Source: Bugula neritina
Taxonomy: Eukaryota > Bryozoa > Gymnolaemata > Cheilostomatida > Bugulidae
DNA: 64,000 nt
Direction of reading: 5' to 3'
Assembly: GCA_964035545.1 (NCBI GenBank)
Contig: OZ037765.1
Span: 22,886,495-22,950,494 of the forward strand
The position numbers and the translations under genes are program-made. Below are positions 14,201 through 25,851 of the stretch, in pieces; position 1 is the stretch's first letter, and the number at the start of each line of letters is the position of its first letter. The notes under the pieces are model-generated. The model ran no database searches, was not told the DNA's origin, and saw only the letters and a list, made by a program, of their open reading frames with translations.

Positions 14201-17200
14201 AATAGCTTTAACTATATTCATTTACTTTATGTACACAAGTGCGCAGTTGGTGGGCTGTAGCTGCTTGTATTGACGTTATGTGTTGTAGCCGTTGCCCAGA
14301 CTATTACCGATGCTGTGCAGACTTCCAACCCACCTCCTCATATTCTAAGATTTTCAACTCACCTTTTGTTGTACTTGAGAAACCTGGATAAGCTAGTCTT
14401 GGAAGGGGCGGTATGTGTCAACATTATTACTTTTGAGATACCAACAATTTTTGCCTTTATTTCTTGTATTTTATAACACGATATATTTTTTCATGTTTTT
14501 CACCTGTGGAAGCACTGAAATATGCATGTATGTTAAATTTTAACAGCATATTATGCGCAAAATGAGGCCTTTGTCTTGCTTCGGTGGGATGGGAGTATAT
14601 AGTATAATATAATCTTGAGCTTCTTGCATATATAAATTGAAGATTAATTGAATGAAAAACTCACCAATTGTGCTATCAAACATGCTATGTTACATGATTA
14701 TAGATGCTATATTGGCCAGTTTTGCAAATGAAAGCTTAATATTTTTTTATCTACAAATAAACTCAAATAATTCACAATAAAAAATGGAGTAAATAGTAAT
14801 TTTAGTGAATGAGTTTTCGACTTTAAAATTTCTCTAATGCTTTTTGTCTACTCCTCTTGCTTATCATTTTTTCAACATCTGCTTGCTGCCTCATATTCAT
14901 AAGGCCCTACCTTATAATGAAGTTATATAACTTTAGGGTTCACTCAGATGCTTCTACAGAGTAGTTCATCTACTCTTTTTATATTCCGTGTTAGCCTACA
15001 CTTGCACACACAATATTACAAGCAATGAGTTCTCCTACTTCTGACAGGTATCTAAAGTTGTGGAGTTATACATCACCTACATTATGCAAACTAAGCAGAG
15101 TAATCTAGTGGCTCCTTACTGTGCCGTGTTACCAACACCCGATCAGCTGACTCTCTATGCAGTATTCATGACTAGTAGGTTATTTATATTTTCGTCAATA
15201 TACTGGGCAATATGCAGCAGTGTTTAAACAACTAGCAGCCAACTTGTAAGATGTGAAATATGTACACCAACTCTCCTTTGGTACTATGTTGTGCATAGCT
15301 TTATTCATTTGTCTGCCATATCGTTCTGTTTTTTTCTTACTTGGCGAATTAGTTGGGGGATAAAACTATTTTGTAGGATTGAGTTTTTTTATTACACTGT
15401 AGACTTGGCTATAGTCCCAGTTAGTCTGCATACAAACTAGTGAACACTTTCTAATAGCTTAAAACTAGAAGTACAGTTTATTACTTTGTTAAATTAAAGT
15501 TGGATACAGTATTTGTGAGAGTTTGGCAGCTCCAAACTTCTACAACTGAATTAACCAAAATCTGTAGTGTATTATTAGGCTGCTCGGTCTTGTTTTAATT
15601 AAAAACAACACTCATATGATTTTACAAGATGTTAGGAATTTGTTGAAACATTAAACAAAGTCTATCTGTATGCAGACAATGTTGATGACAAAGAAAGCAA
15701 ACTGTTGGCTTACAACAATGGAGTGAAGGCGGGTCTGGATATGAACGTCATTACAAAGTTTGTGGCTGAAGAGTGGTTGAAGAAGACGCAAACTGTTGTT
15801 GACTTGAACCCTCATATTAGAAATGGTAGCTCATTGTCTGCGGAAAGTGAAAAAGTGGTGCGTTGACAGGTTTTAAAGGCTTCTAATGTTATACATCTTA
15901 TTTGACGGTCAAGTATTTTATGTTGTGTGGAGCAGTTGTAAAGAGGACTCCAAGTCATGTCAAATTCTTATAACGATGATGTCATAGAATTAGAATAAAG
16001 TATGCTGCATAGTATACAGATCTCTGCTGCACAAGTGCACTTTACTGCCAAATATTTGTGATTGAGTAAACTGTAAATGGGATAATTGTTACGTGACTAG
16101 TTTAGAAGTTATCACACATGCAGGAAACTGGTTGGTACTGTTGTAGCTGGATAAGGTGATCGCCAGCTTAGACTGGCTTCTGTTTAATCCTGAGCAGATA
16201 ATTGATGCCATCCGCATTGGCAACTCTCAAATGAGAATCTTACTTGGTAAGTTATCTAAAACACACCCTAGAAGTTTGAATCATCTTTGCATTTTTAATA
16301 TTCTGTTCTATTCAACAAAGGCAGCTGATATCTTTTAGCTCTAAACTCTAGTTGACTTGAAAGAAACCAAACATATACCATGAAAAAATTGTATTAGATA
16401 TAAACTAGAGTTTAGACCTGAAAAGTATCAGCTATTCCTTGTTATATTAACTACTAAAATATTGTTGAAACTTTTGAAACCAAGCTTTGAAACTTATTGG
16501 GCAAGCCAAATTAGATACTGGATCATCATAAAAAACAAAAACTTGCATCTGTGATATTATAAAAGACAACAGTAATGCAACTAATAGCATACAGCTATTC
16601 CCCTGAACAAGTCTATAATTGACTAGACAAGGTAAGCTGTGAAACATTGAAATAGAATAAACAACATTTTTATATTCACATAAAGGGTCTTTCAAATACA
16701 TTCCTACATAACTGAAACAAGCAGGCTTGTTTGGAAATGTTATTCTAATCTAAATCTTCGGAAGACCAACACATTTATTGAACTTGATGCAATCAAAAAA
16801 CCTATTTACACAAACAGACTATAGTCAACAGGATGAGTCTATGATTGACTAGGCAAAGGTAATCAATATTTTGTGTAAATACTTGCTTTTGCATGAATTT
16901 CTGGTTGCATCACTTTCAATGAATATGTTTAGTCTTCTAGAGATCTACATTAGAATAACATTCCAAACCAAACCTGCTTGTTTCTTTGTGTAAAAATTTA
17001 TTTGAAAGGTTATTTAAGGGAATATCAAGAAATTGTTTATTTCATGTTAAGAGCAGCCATGGTCTAGCACAGTGGTTCCCAACCTGGGGGGAATTCCCCC
17101 CTAGGGGGGAATTTTGACATTTTAGGGGGGGAATTTGGATTTTGAAAAATTTACGTAATTTTTTGACAATTTTTTGACGGTTTTGGGCTCTTGCAAGTTA

Positions 17201-20200
17201 CATGTATATGCATAGCTATAAATCTTCATCTTAGTTCATCTATTTAACCAAACCTTATTCTGCAATCTCAGTTTACTTCTACATGAATGTGTTTATTAAT
17301 TACTCTACAACTAACTTTTCTCTGTGCTACTTTAAATAATGAGGGTTAACAATATGCAAAATTGAACAGGCCAACTTTTAGCAGCCATGCAAGTCAATCT
17401 CTATGAACTGTATACTACATACCTTGTGAATATATTTGATACACTAAATAATCTGAACCTAAATTGCAGGAGTGCAATCATTATATCCTTGCTTTTCATA
17501 GCAGCAATGTCTTTAAAGTTACATTAAAGTGGTGACATTTCTATCAAAATATGGTGTTTTTCCCCACAGTCAATGAACTTTTATAGGAGAAGAACCTGTA
17601 CCGATTTTAGGTAAAAATTGCACAGGTAAAAATCGCACACTGGTGTTGAATTTTTCCAAACCCAAATCCCTCATCCTGAACGCCTAATCCCAACTCAAAT
17701 CTACAATGCTAATATTTAAAATGTGCCATCTTTACTTAATTTTCCATTTGTGCCACCATTACCTGTACTATTTCCACCTGTGCCATTTTTACCGGACACC
17801 ACCTGTTCTAGATAATTTTTAAAATAAACTTCTAGGCATCTCCTTGAACTTTTAATGGAGTTTTAACGGTATTTGTCTGTGCTACCTTCCAAAAAGAAAG
17901 AGCTAGATTCTTAACTTGACATGGGCACCATTGCAACGCTTTGATGAAATTTTTTTAAAGGAGGTACAGGAGGATTTTATTGAGTTGGTTCACAATTCAG
18001 CAATGAAGAGTGATTTGAAATTTTCTCCACTTGATGTATTCTGGGTGGTGTCCTGTAGAGATGGCACAGGTAATAATGGCACTAATAGAAAAGCAGGTAA
18101 AAATAGCACATGTTTTCAATATTTGGGTGGGGGTTTGGAGTTTGAAAGAGGGGTTTGAGGTGAGGATTTTGGGTTTGTACTTGGGGTTCTGAAGTTTGGG
18201 GATGGGGGGGGGGTTTAGTTAGAGGTGGGGATTCGGGGTTCAAGAGTTAGGGGCTTGGGTGGAGGGTTTGTGGTTTGAGTTTAGAAAAATTTAACATCAG
18301 TGTGCCATTTTTACCTACTTTTCCATTTGTGTCATTATTACCTGTGACATTTTTATTGCACCAGTTTTATCTAAAATAATTGTGGGTTTCAACAAGCAAA
18401 CTCTTCCCACACATAACTGACAAAGCAGAGTTTTAGTGCCATCCAGTACCACCTATCCGTGTGAGGTAGGATTCTCATCAGTTCAAAGAGAAGAGAAACT
18501 GCCTTAACCTGCAGAGTTATTCAAGATGGGCCTGGTCAAACCCAGAGCCAGGCTCAAAAGCATCGACTGCAGCCATAACATTGATAATTTAATTGCTCTG
18601 TGTTTTATAGCATGAAAACAAAGATGATATTACTATTATGATAAATATATTATATGCAAACATAATAGAACAAAATATCATATATTAACATTCAGTAACT
18701 CAAAATCTTTTTGCTTTTTGAAAGGGGGGGGGGAATTAACAGTTAAAATTTATGAAAGGGGGGAATAGTATGAAATAGGTTGGGAACCACTGGTCTAGCA
18801 GTTAGAGCATTTGATTGGGTAAACACAGAGTCATGGGTTAGAGCGCCAGTGAAGGGTATTGGTGATGTTAGGAAGAGCATCCAGTCATATTGCTCCTGTG
18901 TCTCAGATGAATGAGTCTTTAGCCCACTTTGAAAACCCTTTCCAACAGGGGTTCTCACAGGAATAGTGACCATAAACTCGCGAGAGTTTATTTTATTTTA
19001 ACTTTTCACAGCTCTGAAGCAACACCAAAAAGTAAGACAAGTGATTTCTACATTGCCCAGTGATTGTGTTAGTAAAGCAATGGCTGGAAAAGCTGACATG
19101 GCACTTCTAGAAGATTCTGATGCTGTGAAAGAGTATATCTGCTTCAATACATACTTGGTTAGTAATTCATAGTATAAATTCGGGCATAGTTTGTCATAGC
19201 CATAGGCATATAGCTCTAGGCATATATGCTTTTAATTAGTGATAGTCACCAACTCATAAGATAACTTGATGCTAATGGTTCTAGTAATAGCAAAGACAAA
19301 ATACATGCAGAAATGGAAAGTGAACAGTAAATGGTTTACATGTTCAATTGTTGGTTATTGTAAAAAGCTCTGAATATTATGTAGTTGCTATTTACTGAAA
19401 TACAGCCCTTATAGGCTTTTCAAAGTGTTCATGGCAGTTGTCTTTCCTTTTTAATGTGGGCCTTGTAACAAGCACAAACTCTCAAAAATAATTATAATTG
19501 CATGCATCTGTCTGTAATATAAGTAAAGCCAAAAGTATACCTACAATATTTACCTGTTGCTACTTACTTTAGGCTGGTCATCAGGCTTTTGATGATTGGT
19601 TCAAGCACTACCACCAGTTGCCTGTAAAACCAGTTCACGCTAATAATAGAACTTTTGCGGAGAACGTTGCTTTTGAACAAATACTAAACAAGTATGAACG
19701 GGATTACAAACAATGGGAGAACACATTTAGAGCTTCTACAAATGTAAGTGAACTAATGTTCAATCTCTGGTAGACATCATCTATATTGTGTTGTCGTATC
19801 TTGATAAGTTTGGTTGACACTGTGAAAAGTTATTAGTAAAAGTTGTGACGAACAGCACCTTTCATATGAAGAGTTACAATAAAAGTGAGCACTGTTGCAT
19901 CTTTGTTGTACAGCATACGGTTGAGAAGCTGCAAGCGGTGTTGCTGTTTGCCGGTGGTTGGATGGTAGACATGTCGGACACTGAGCCAACCGACCCCAAC
20001 ATGACAGCCCGGCGAGAGCAGCTACTAGGGCTCAGACAACTCTGCATTCCTGAAATTGTCTCGCTTCTCCACAAGGTTCTATTTGAGAGTAAACAGTACG
20101 GCGAATGCCAACGACTCTGCGAGACCATACAGTCAGAGGATTACCAGCTTTATAAGGTATCTTCTTTCTATAGTCAGTTAGTCCTCTCAATATAGTTAGT

Positions 20201-20516
20201 TGTTGTTATCTTGTTCTGTCATTCATTGCTGCTCTTCTGGTCTATTTGAGTTGTCTTCACACGCTTTACTTTACATTAGTGATTGTTACGCCTACATTTT
20301 CATTATTATAATGTTAATTTATTAGCTTGTTAATGGGAAAAGTATAAAACACACACACAAGTTTCTATTTATAGGACAGGTGATTGCAGAAACAATAAAA
20401 TGCATGTAGTTGCTATTGTAAAATTAGAACTTATCGATCTTTTGTAGACTTTTGCTCCTAATGATCTGACGAGAATGTTAACCAGTTTGCAAGAATCGGC
20501 AGGAAAAAAAGAGTGA
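8236..20516 (+). CDS. NUP107: Nucleoporin Nup107 (Y-complex scaffold)
   Basis: Scaffold nucleoporin of the Nup107-160 (Y) complex of the nuclear pore. Twenty exons: 8236-8281, 8880-8918, 9025-9134, 10116-10254, 10501-10651, 10832-10982, 11779-11942, 12123-12186, 12675-12808, 13183-13330, 13510-13620, 13761-13977, 14289-14410, 15048-15174, 15676-15857, 16147-16246, 19012-19157, 19573-19743, 19914-20156, 20448-20516; together 877 aa (human about 925). The family signature [20 protein letters not shown] is clear, as are [55 protein letters not shown] and [11 protein letters not shown]. The N-terminus is Ser/Thr-Pro rich, as in other Nup107 proteins. It ends sooner than the human protein ([16 protein letters not shown]). 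The first two exons are assigned from splice sites and phase only. Intron 16 is 2.8 kb and full of transposons. Confidence 0.95.
8282..8879 (+). other. Probable U12-type (minor spliceosome) intron in Nup107
   Basis: The 5' splice site reads GTATCCTTTG, matching the U12 consensus. TTCCTCAAC (8860-8868) matches the U12 branch-site consensus at 8 of 9 positions and lies about 12 nt before the TATAG acceptor, the spacing typical of U12 introns. Joining these sites keeps the reading frame into the next exon (CGA T|CT CTC). A U2-type alternative (exon 1 ending at 8265, exon 2 starting at 8888) also keeps frame but has weaker sites. Confidence 0.6.
9343..9570. mobile_element. Fold-back/MITE element in Nup107 intron 3
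   Basis: The centre is a perfect inverted repeat with 23-bp arms (9425-9447 and 9460-9482) and a 12-nt spacer. Beyond it the left arm (GTCGG, then GGTATTATAAAAC) partly mirrors the right arm, so the element is a long imperfect hairpin. A related single-arm copy lies at 46595-46735, sharing ACTTTGAACTTTCAAGCCA and GCTGTGTGTTGCAGCAGC. Confidence 0.7.
9918..9962. repeat. Near-perfect 45-bp palindrome
   Basis: Two perfect 22-bp arms (9918-9939 and 9941-9962) around a single base, in Nup107 intron 3. No coding meaning is evident. Confidence 0.85.
16323..16433. repeat. Imperfect inverted repeat in Nup107 intron 16
   Basis: Arms 16323-16353 and 16403-16433 (AGCTGATA..TTT..CTAAACTCTAGTT and complement) with a few mismatches and a roughly 50-nt spacer. 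Likely a decayed MITE. Confidence 0.6.
16714..16984. mobile_element. Fold-back MITE in Nup107 intron 16
   Basis: Begins GAAACAAGCAGG and ends with its complement CCTGCTTGTTTC. The arms pair imperfectly over roughly 90 bp each (GGAA[A]TGTTATTCTAATCTA and complement). A stretch resembling its middle (AGTCTATAATTGACTAGACAAGG) also occurs at about 16610-16633, suggesting a second, truncated relative next to it. Confidence 0.7.
17586..17812 (-). mobile_element. Small repeat nested in hAT (copy 1, inverted)
   Basis: Contains repeated CAGGTAAAAATSGCACA-type words at one end and GTGCCATTTTTACC-type words at the other. Its reverse complement matches the segment at 18040-18372 in order (GGTGGTGTCC, GGCACAGGTAATAATGGCAC-like, AAAAATTCAACACCAGTGTG). 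It is a non-coding element inserted in opposite orientation to copy 2. Confidence 0.65.
18040..18372 (+). mobile_element. Small repeat nested in hAT (copy 2), with a G-rich core
   Basis: Starts GGTGGTGTCCTGTAGAGATG, carries GGCACAGGTAATAATGGCAC, and ends with TGTGCCATTTTTACC and TTACCTGTGACATTTTTATT words, so it is homologous to 17586-17812 in inverse orientation. It interrupts the transposase remnant just after LDVFW. Its middle (18125-18265) is strongly G-rich with several runs of four to ten G on the + strand, which could fold as a G-quadruplex. Confidence 0.65.
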
Positions 20517-20545
20517 TCAATGCCCCTTTCAAGTTTCTTGTAATT

Positions 20546-20551
20546 AATAAA
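20546..20551 (+). terminator. Polyadenylation signal of Nup107
   Basis: AATAAA 30 bp after the stop codon. Its closeness to the stop implies a very short 3' UTR. A later site could also be used. Confidence 0.5.
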
Positions 20552-21154
20552 TTAGTCAATTAGCGGTTTTGTTTAATTAGTTTTGACACTTTCATGTTTT
20601 TTGTATGTCTAAAACATTTGTTAAATGAGGTGTGGATAATGAGGGATATGTCATGAATATATTATAGTTGATTAATTGACTCAGTTTCTTGCTGGACATT
20701 GATTTTATTGTTTGAGTCCATAAAATTTTATGTGACATACACATATACATATGTATATATTCTCATATGCATATAAACACTATAAGTTTATAACCTCAGG
20801 CACCAAACCTGTATAAATATGGCAGGACACCTTTTTGCTTCTAAACAATAGTTTCTAACAGTTTTCTTGTAAATACAAGTTCCTTTAAATACTGATTATT
20901 GATCACTTGTATTGATATCAATTGTTACAGGTGATGAAATCGCCCCCCTGATATATTGAATAATAACAAAGTTATGTTTTGTTGTCTCTTTGTTTTCACA
21001 ATTCATTTTTTGAGCAATTTTATTGATTTAACCAACCTTGCCTATACAAAATATCGATGGTTAGTCAACTCTTGCCTAGTGTGTTTCTTGTGGATGTTCC
21101 GAATAGTTCAAAAATAATTTAGCCTGCCTTTTCTCTCTCGAGTTTTCTGCTACC

Positions 21155-24100
21155 ATGCGGCGGCCCATGTCTCTTGAACACAGGCTTAGGCTGCAGAAAA
21201 ACCATGTTTGTCTGGTAAATGAAATGCAAGTTGATTACATGTTTCCGTACTTCATTCAAGAGGTAAGTCTATTTGCTGCCGGCCATGTGAGTATCATATG
21301 CAATATGAATATATTTAGTTTGTAAGGTCTGTACCTTTGCACTTTGTAATGATGAACAATATGTTCTGCTATCTGCATGTGTAGGTATTATTGAAAAGCT
21401 CTCATTGATGTGCCTTATGCTTAACTAACTGTTGTGTTTATTTTACACAGCGTGTTTTGACAAATGAGATGGTTGAAGACATGCGCCATGGTACTTCTAC
21501 ATTTTTTGTAAATACTAGGCTATTGGCCATTCTACCTCACCGTGGTGAGAATGCCTATCATACGCTCATTGCGGCTCTTAAGTACGGCTCTGGTCAACCT
21601 CACCTGGTAGATATGTTGAAGGAAACCGTTATACTACCAGAGGGTAAGCTCAAGCAGCTCCCCTAAAATAGATGAAACTTTATAGCAGCATATCTCATTA
21701 CAATTTAAAGATATGCTTAGCGTCTTTTTTCTCCAACATCGAGCAAAATAATCTTGATCTCATTCTTCAATTTGTTAGGGTAGTTTTCTCCAGACAATTG
21801 TTGCACACAGCATATTGTTGACTTTTTGAGAAATCGTCTTGAGTGCATTTATTTATTCTTGGATACTGACAGACTGATCGGGCAATATGTATTGTAATAT
21901 TATATATGTATTATGTATTAGTATGGCATAGCTTTAACCTTTTGATATTTTAGACCAAAAAGTATAAAATTTATGTGTGTTACAGACATTAATCGTATCA
22001 AAATTAGAAGAAGTTGTGGTGTGTGTTAGTTTCTGTTCAATCTAATTTTACTTGATAGAAATTGAAACTCTGGAAGAAGAATTGAGCAGGCAGCCTCGAA
22101 GTAGATTCAGCCCGATGTGGTTTGAGGATAACAGCCCTCCAGGAAGTAGTCACGGCAGTCACATTGGCTCAGGAAATGAGAGTCATCAAGATCCATTTAG
22201 ACTTATGGTTCCAATGGTAAAAATTGTACTAATCTTTCTTGTAGCTTTATGGTACTAGTAGTACGAAGACGTGGTAGCGTATTTATTTTATTTTGATTAT
22301 GTTTTAGAAGGATAAAAAACTGAAAAGTAGAAAATGTCGTAAGATCGTTAACAAACCTCACAAAGAAGAACTTCCTGGTAAGTGCTAGGTGTGTTATTTA
22401 AATCTTAAATTATGTTATGCATATTTTTTCTAAATAAATTATATGTTTACTTGTCATAGTTTCTTAGTTTTTGAAATAAGATCAAAATCTGCTTCCTGGT
22501 TAATTTCAAGTTTCCTGAATAGTCGTAGTTTAAGTGAAGTCGCATCTCAAACCTAAATTTTAGACTGACAATTAGAAATTCAAATTTAAATGAAGTTGGC
22601 ATCTTGGCTTATAAATGTAGTTTCTGCTCTGTGTAGTTATTGGTTTTCCTAATAAAAAAGCAACATTGATTAACACCTATTTTCTAGATATAGCACACCT
22701 GTTTCCATGTGTTGTCCCACATGTACACAAAAAGTGGCAAAGTCTAGCTTTGGAGTTAGGCCTAACAGAGGCCGACTTAAGTGACCTTGTTGTAATACCT
22801 CACGAGAAGGAATCCCACTACGCCAACTTGGTTCTTCATAAATGGTTGAAAAAATATAGAGCTAAGGCCACCAAGCAAAAGCTATCTGAAGCTCTACTGG
22901 CTATTGGCAGCAACAAGGCTCTCGGTATGTACTTTTTCTATGTTCTATCTGACATGTTAATCAATTCTACTTTGTCATTATTTTTCAGATATTTCTGATG
23001 ATTTTTATATTTGTGAAATGGCATAATTGTCAAAGTCTTGTAATTTAGTTTTTAAACTTTGCAGAACGAATTTCAATTTATAAAGTCATACCGTTTAAAG
23101 CGAAGACATCACCAATGGCTCGAATCAATGGAAAAATTAGCCGCAAAGGTTTGTCACCGGCAGTACTGCCAGAGATTATTTCCCCAGGAGCGGATAACAA
23201 TAAAAAGCAGTACATGCAGCTTGCATCAGTCATACGCAGACGGTCGGGTACGTAGCTTTACATTGTTCAAGTGATGGTGTGTGAGATAATGGTTTACCAG
23301 TGTAAGATGCAGGTCGTGTTTCCATCAGTAAGTCATGCAGTAATTCTACAGGTCATTTACCGGTGAAGTGTACAGTCAAAAGTGTGAACTCACGGAAAAG
23401 TTCTGTGGCTGAAATAGATCACACTCAGAAAGCTTTCCTTAATCTGGCTGATAAAATCACTGACAACATGGTGGATCAGGGTGCAGATGCTACTGACATA
23501 TTAAATGCTGTTGAAAGGTTGCAAGGGATAGTGTTTCACAGCGTCTACAAAGGCAGCATAATGTTTGAGGTAAATCTTTTACCTAGCTATAGTTCTGTTC
23601 ATAAAAGCGCACGTCATAATATGTTTTAGCATTATTTTTATAGGTTAGTTTTGTTAGTTTGACTGAGTAACATGCTTCTTTGTGTATCTGTTTAGACACA
23701 AGTATTACACTTGTTGGCTTTGGAACGGTTGATGAAACTTTACACGAGTGGGGAACTAGTAGTGATATTTGAGAATGTGTTGGTTACTAAAGACATACTT
23801 GCTGAATACAATGCTAAGGAGGTGCGGCTGACTGTCGAAATAACAGAATCTGACTATCTACTATGCAAGAGAGGGCTGCTGGCTTTAGCTGGCAGCGTGA
23901 AGAAGGATGATGCGTCAAACTCAGAGTCTGAGAGTTGCTACACCTCTGATGCATCTGACCAATCAGGTGTGGTATAGTCTACAGACTTTTAATAATATAA
24001 AATCTATGGCTTCCATTGATGTTCAAATTTAGCTTGTGGTTTGTTTTTATATGACCTATCACGTTTGTTTTCACTTACTCAACTGCTTGTACATCTTGTG

Positions 24101-25012
24101 ACTAAGACACACAGTTGATAGTCATGTAGTACTTCACTATTTATGCTTACTGTGCTTTTACAGATTTTTGAAAATATAAGTTGCTCGTATGTTAAAACGA
24201 TTTTCCTATGTTGGATCTAATTTCACTAAAAGTCGCTTTTTATTACTGATTTTCTAAGTATTCTCTGCCTGTTCTGTTCAAATAAATGAACAGTATGTTA
24301 ATTTGTGATTTAGAAACAGAAACAGATGGAGAGGCTCCAAGTGAACCATACAATGACCCCATTATTCAGGACTGCTGCAAATTGATAACCAACGCCAGAG
24401 AGGTGCTTGTGGCATGCCTGTCACAATTTAGACTGAGCACCTCCAACCTCCTAATGACATTGCAGCTGGTTCACCCTCCTACTGTCTCGAAGATATGCAC
24501 AATAGATGATCTGTACATGTTTAGAGGCTATATGGAGCAGACACCCACCTCCACACTCTCCACTGCCTCTTTGAATCATTTTATTGGTGTTCATCAGCAA
24601 TTTGTTGAGAAGGTATTATGAGTTAGTCTAACTTAGAAATGAACTCCGCTGATTGACATAAATTTAATTATTTCTGGCTAGCTTAGGCAACATTTAAATT
24701 TCAGTTATTTTGTAGATTTCTTCACTCAAATCTAAAATATCTGCGGTTTTACACATCGAGTCTGAAAAATTAATGGATGTGAGTGATCGTTTATCTTCGA
24801 GCTCATCGCGCCAGCAGGTGATTGCTAGGGTGGGAGCCTGTGCTGAAAAACTTGCAATCGTTCAGCGTATGTTACAATCAAACTACAACTTCTCTCACCT
24901 AACCCACAATGAGACAGTAAAGATGACGTTAGAAACTTTATGCTATAGAGGTCTACTTAGTTACCATTTTGTTATTATAGATAAATTAACAGAATGTAAA
25001 AGCATACTTTAA
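21155..25012 (+). CDS. CARD and Death-domain protein with long novel C-terminus
   Basis: Ten exons: 21155-21262, 21451-21643, 22059-22216, 22308-22377, 22688-22924, 23065-23247, 23352-23569, 23696-23966, 24314-24612, 24716-25012; 677 aa. Residues ~1-100 form a CARD (start LEHRLRLQKNHVCLVNEM; hallmark TRLLAILPHRGENAYHTLI). Residues ~177-258 read as a Death domain (WQSLALELGLTEADLSDL; VLHKWLKKYR). A basic linker (KDKKLKSRKCRKIVNK) lies between. CARD-DD order is that of RAIDD/CRADD, a death-signalling adaptor of about 200 aa, but this protein has some 420 further residues that I do not recognise, including a Ser/acidic stretch near 530-555. It is predicted to be cytosolic and to act by homotypic assembly. 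The last exon has a possible donor (AGAG|GTCTAC), so the very C-terminus is less sure. It converges with TIR gene A, 840 bp away. Confidence 0.85.
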
Positions 25013-25240
25013 TTTTTTGCACTCCTGGATTTTTGCCTAATTTTGCAAAATAATGGTAGTCTTGATACAAAATTTCTAATATCATTTTTGAAGTTTATTA
25101 CTAATATATAACTTTATGCCTCTAGTATAGTTTGTAAACTTTTATAAAATTTGTAAGTTATTTGTTTAGATCATATAGTGTTTGGAAGCGATGACTGATG
25201 ATTTTTGTACAATCATATACCTATTATAGACAAGAGTAAT

Positions 25241-25246
25241 AATAAA
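25241..25246 (+). terminator. Polyadenylation signal of the CARD-Death gene
   Basis: AATAAA 229 bp after the stop codon. No other gene lies in the 25013-25851 gap, which is AT-rich and separates two convergent genes. Confidence 0.6.
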
Positions 25247-25851
25247 GTGTATTATTCCTTATTGTTTATGCTTAGGATATATAGAATTATGGTGCTTAGC
25301 ATTAGAAATAAAATTTCAGTATTATTTTGTTGGAATATTTTTCTCATATAACTATTTATTATAAAGTGTGATTCCATATTAAAAATAGTGAAACATTTTA
25401 GAAGCAACATAAAATGTATCCATAAAGTGTATACCCGTTAAAAATTGTTATGTTATTTAAACCAGGTGTCCACTATAACATAGTGACATGTTCATTTATT
25501 TTCTATCACTTAAATTTCTGCTGTAATGACTTGTGGCTATGAGACAGACACAGAAAAGAATAATTTAAATGCTGCAACAGTAAACATTCAGAAATAAAAT
25601 TGCCCTGAAACTTTATAAAACTCCTTGAAATTTCAAGGATGAATTAGTAATAAAAAAGCAACATTTGATTTTATACCATTTACAAAATATAAAACAATAA
25701 ATTGTAAAAAAATACATATAGCTATCTAAAAATAGACATTTTAACACATTAATGAGGAAAAGCATTGACTGTCAGTATTGCATAATTTTTAAAAATTGAA
25801 TCAAAAAACTAGAAATATCAAATTAATTTATACAAAACAAACACTGCATTG

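Larger units (their letters stand above)
17070..18792 (+). mobile_element. Decayed hAT DNA transposon with intact ends and TSD
   Basis: The element starts CAGTGGTTCCCAACC and ends with the complement GGTTGGGAACCACTG, the terminal inverted repeat typical of hAT (Charlie-like) transposons. It is flanked by identical 8-bp duplications GTCTAGCA (17062-17069, 18793-18800), the length hAT elements make. Inside are remnants of a transposase: [20 protein letters not shown] (about 17939-17998) and [19 protein letters not shown] (about 18439-18495), the latter matching the hAT C-terminal dimerisation region. Frames are broken, so it cannot encode transposase. Two smaller repeats sit inside it. Confidence 0.85.
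17051..18993 (+). mobile_element. tRNA-derived SINE, split by a hAT transposon
   Basis: The left end (17051-17069, GAGCAGCCATGGTCTAGCA) and right part (18793-18993) are one SINE interrupted by the hAT element at 17070-18792. Rejoined across the insertion, the head resembles a tRNA A box (GGTCTAGCAGTTAGAGCA). GTCATGGGTTAGAGCGCC holds a degraded B box. The body (TTGGTGATGTTAGGAAGAGC and onward to ATAAACTCGCGAGAG) matches the second copy at 46378-46555. GTTTATTTCATGTTAA before and GTTTATTTTATTTTAA after may be a diverged target duplication. The SINE ends about 20 bp before the exon 17 acceptor of Nup107. Confidence 0.75.

Noticed and set aside
17916-18158. 80-codon open frame in Nup107 intron 16
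   Set aside because: It is the decayed tail of a hAT transposase running into a nested repeat, so part of a dead element and not a gene.
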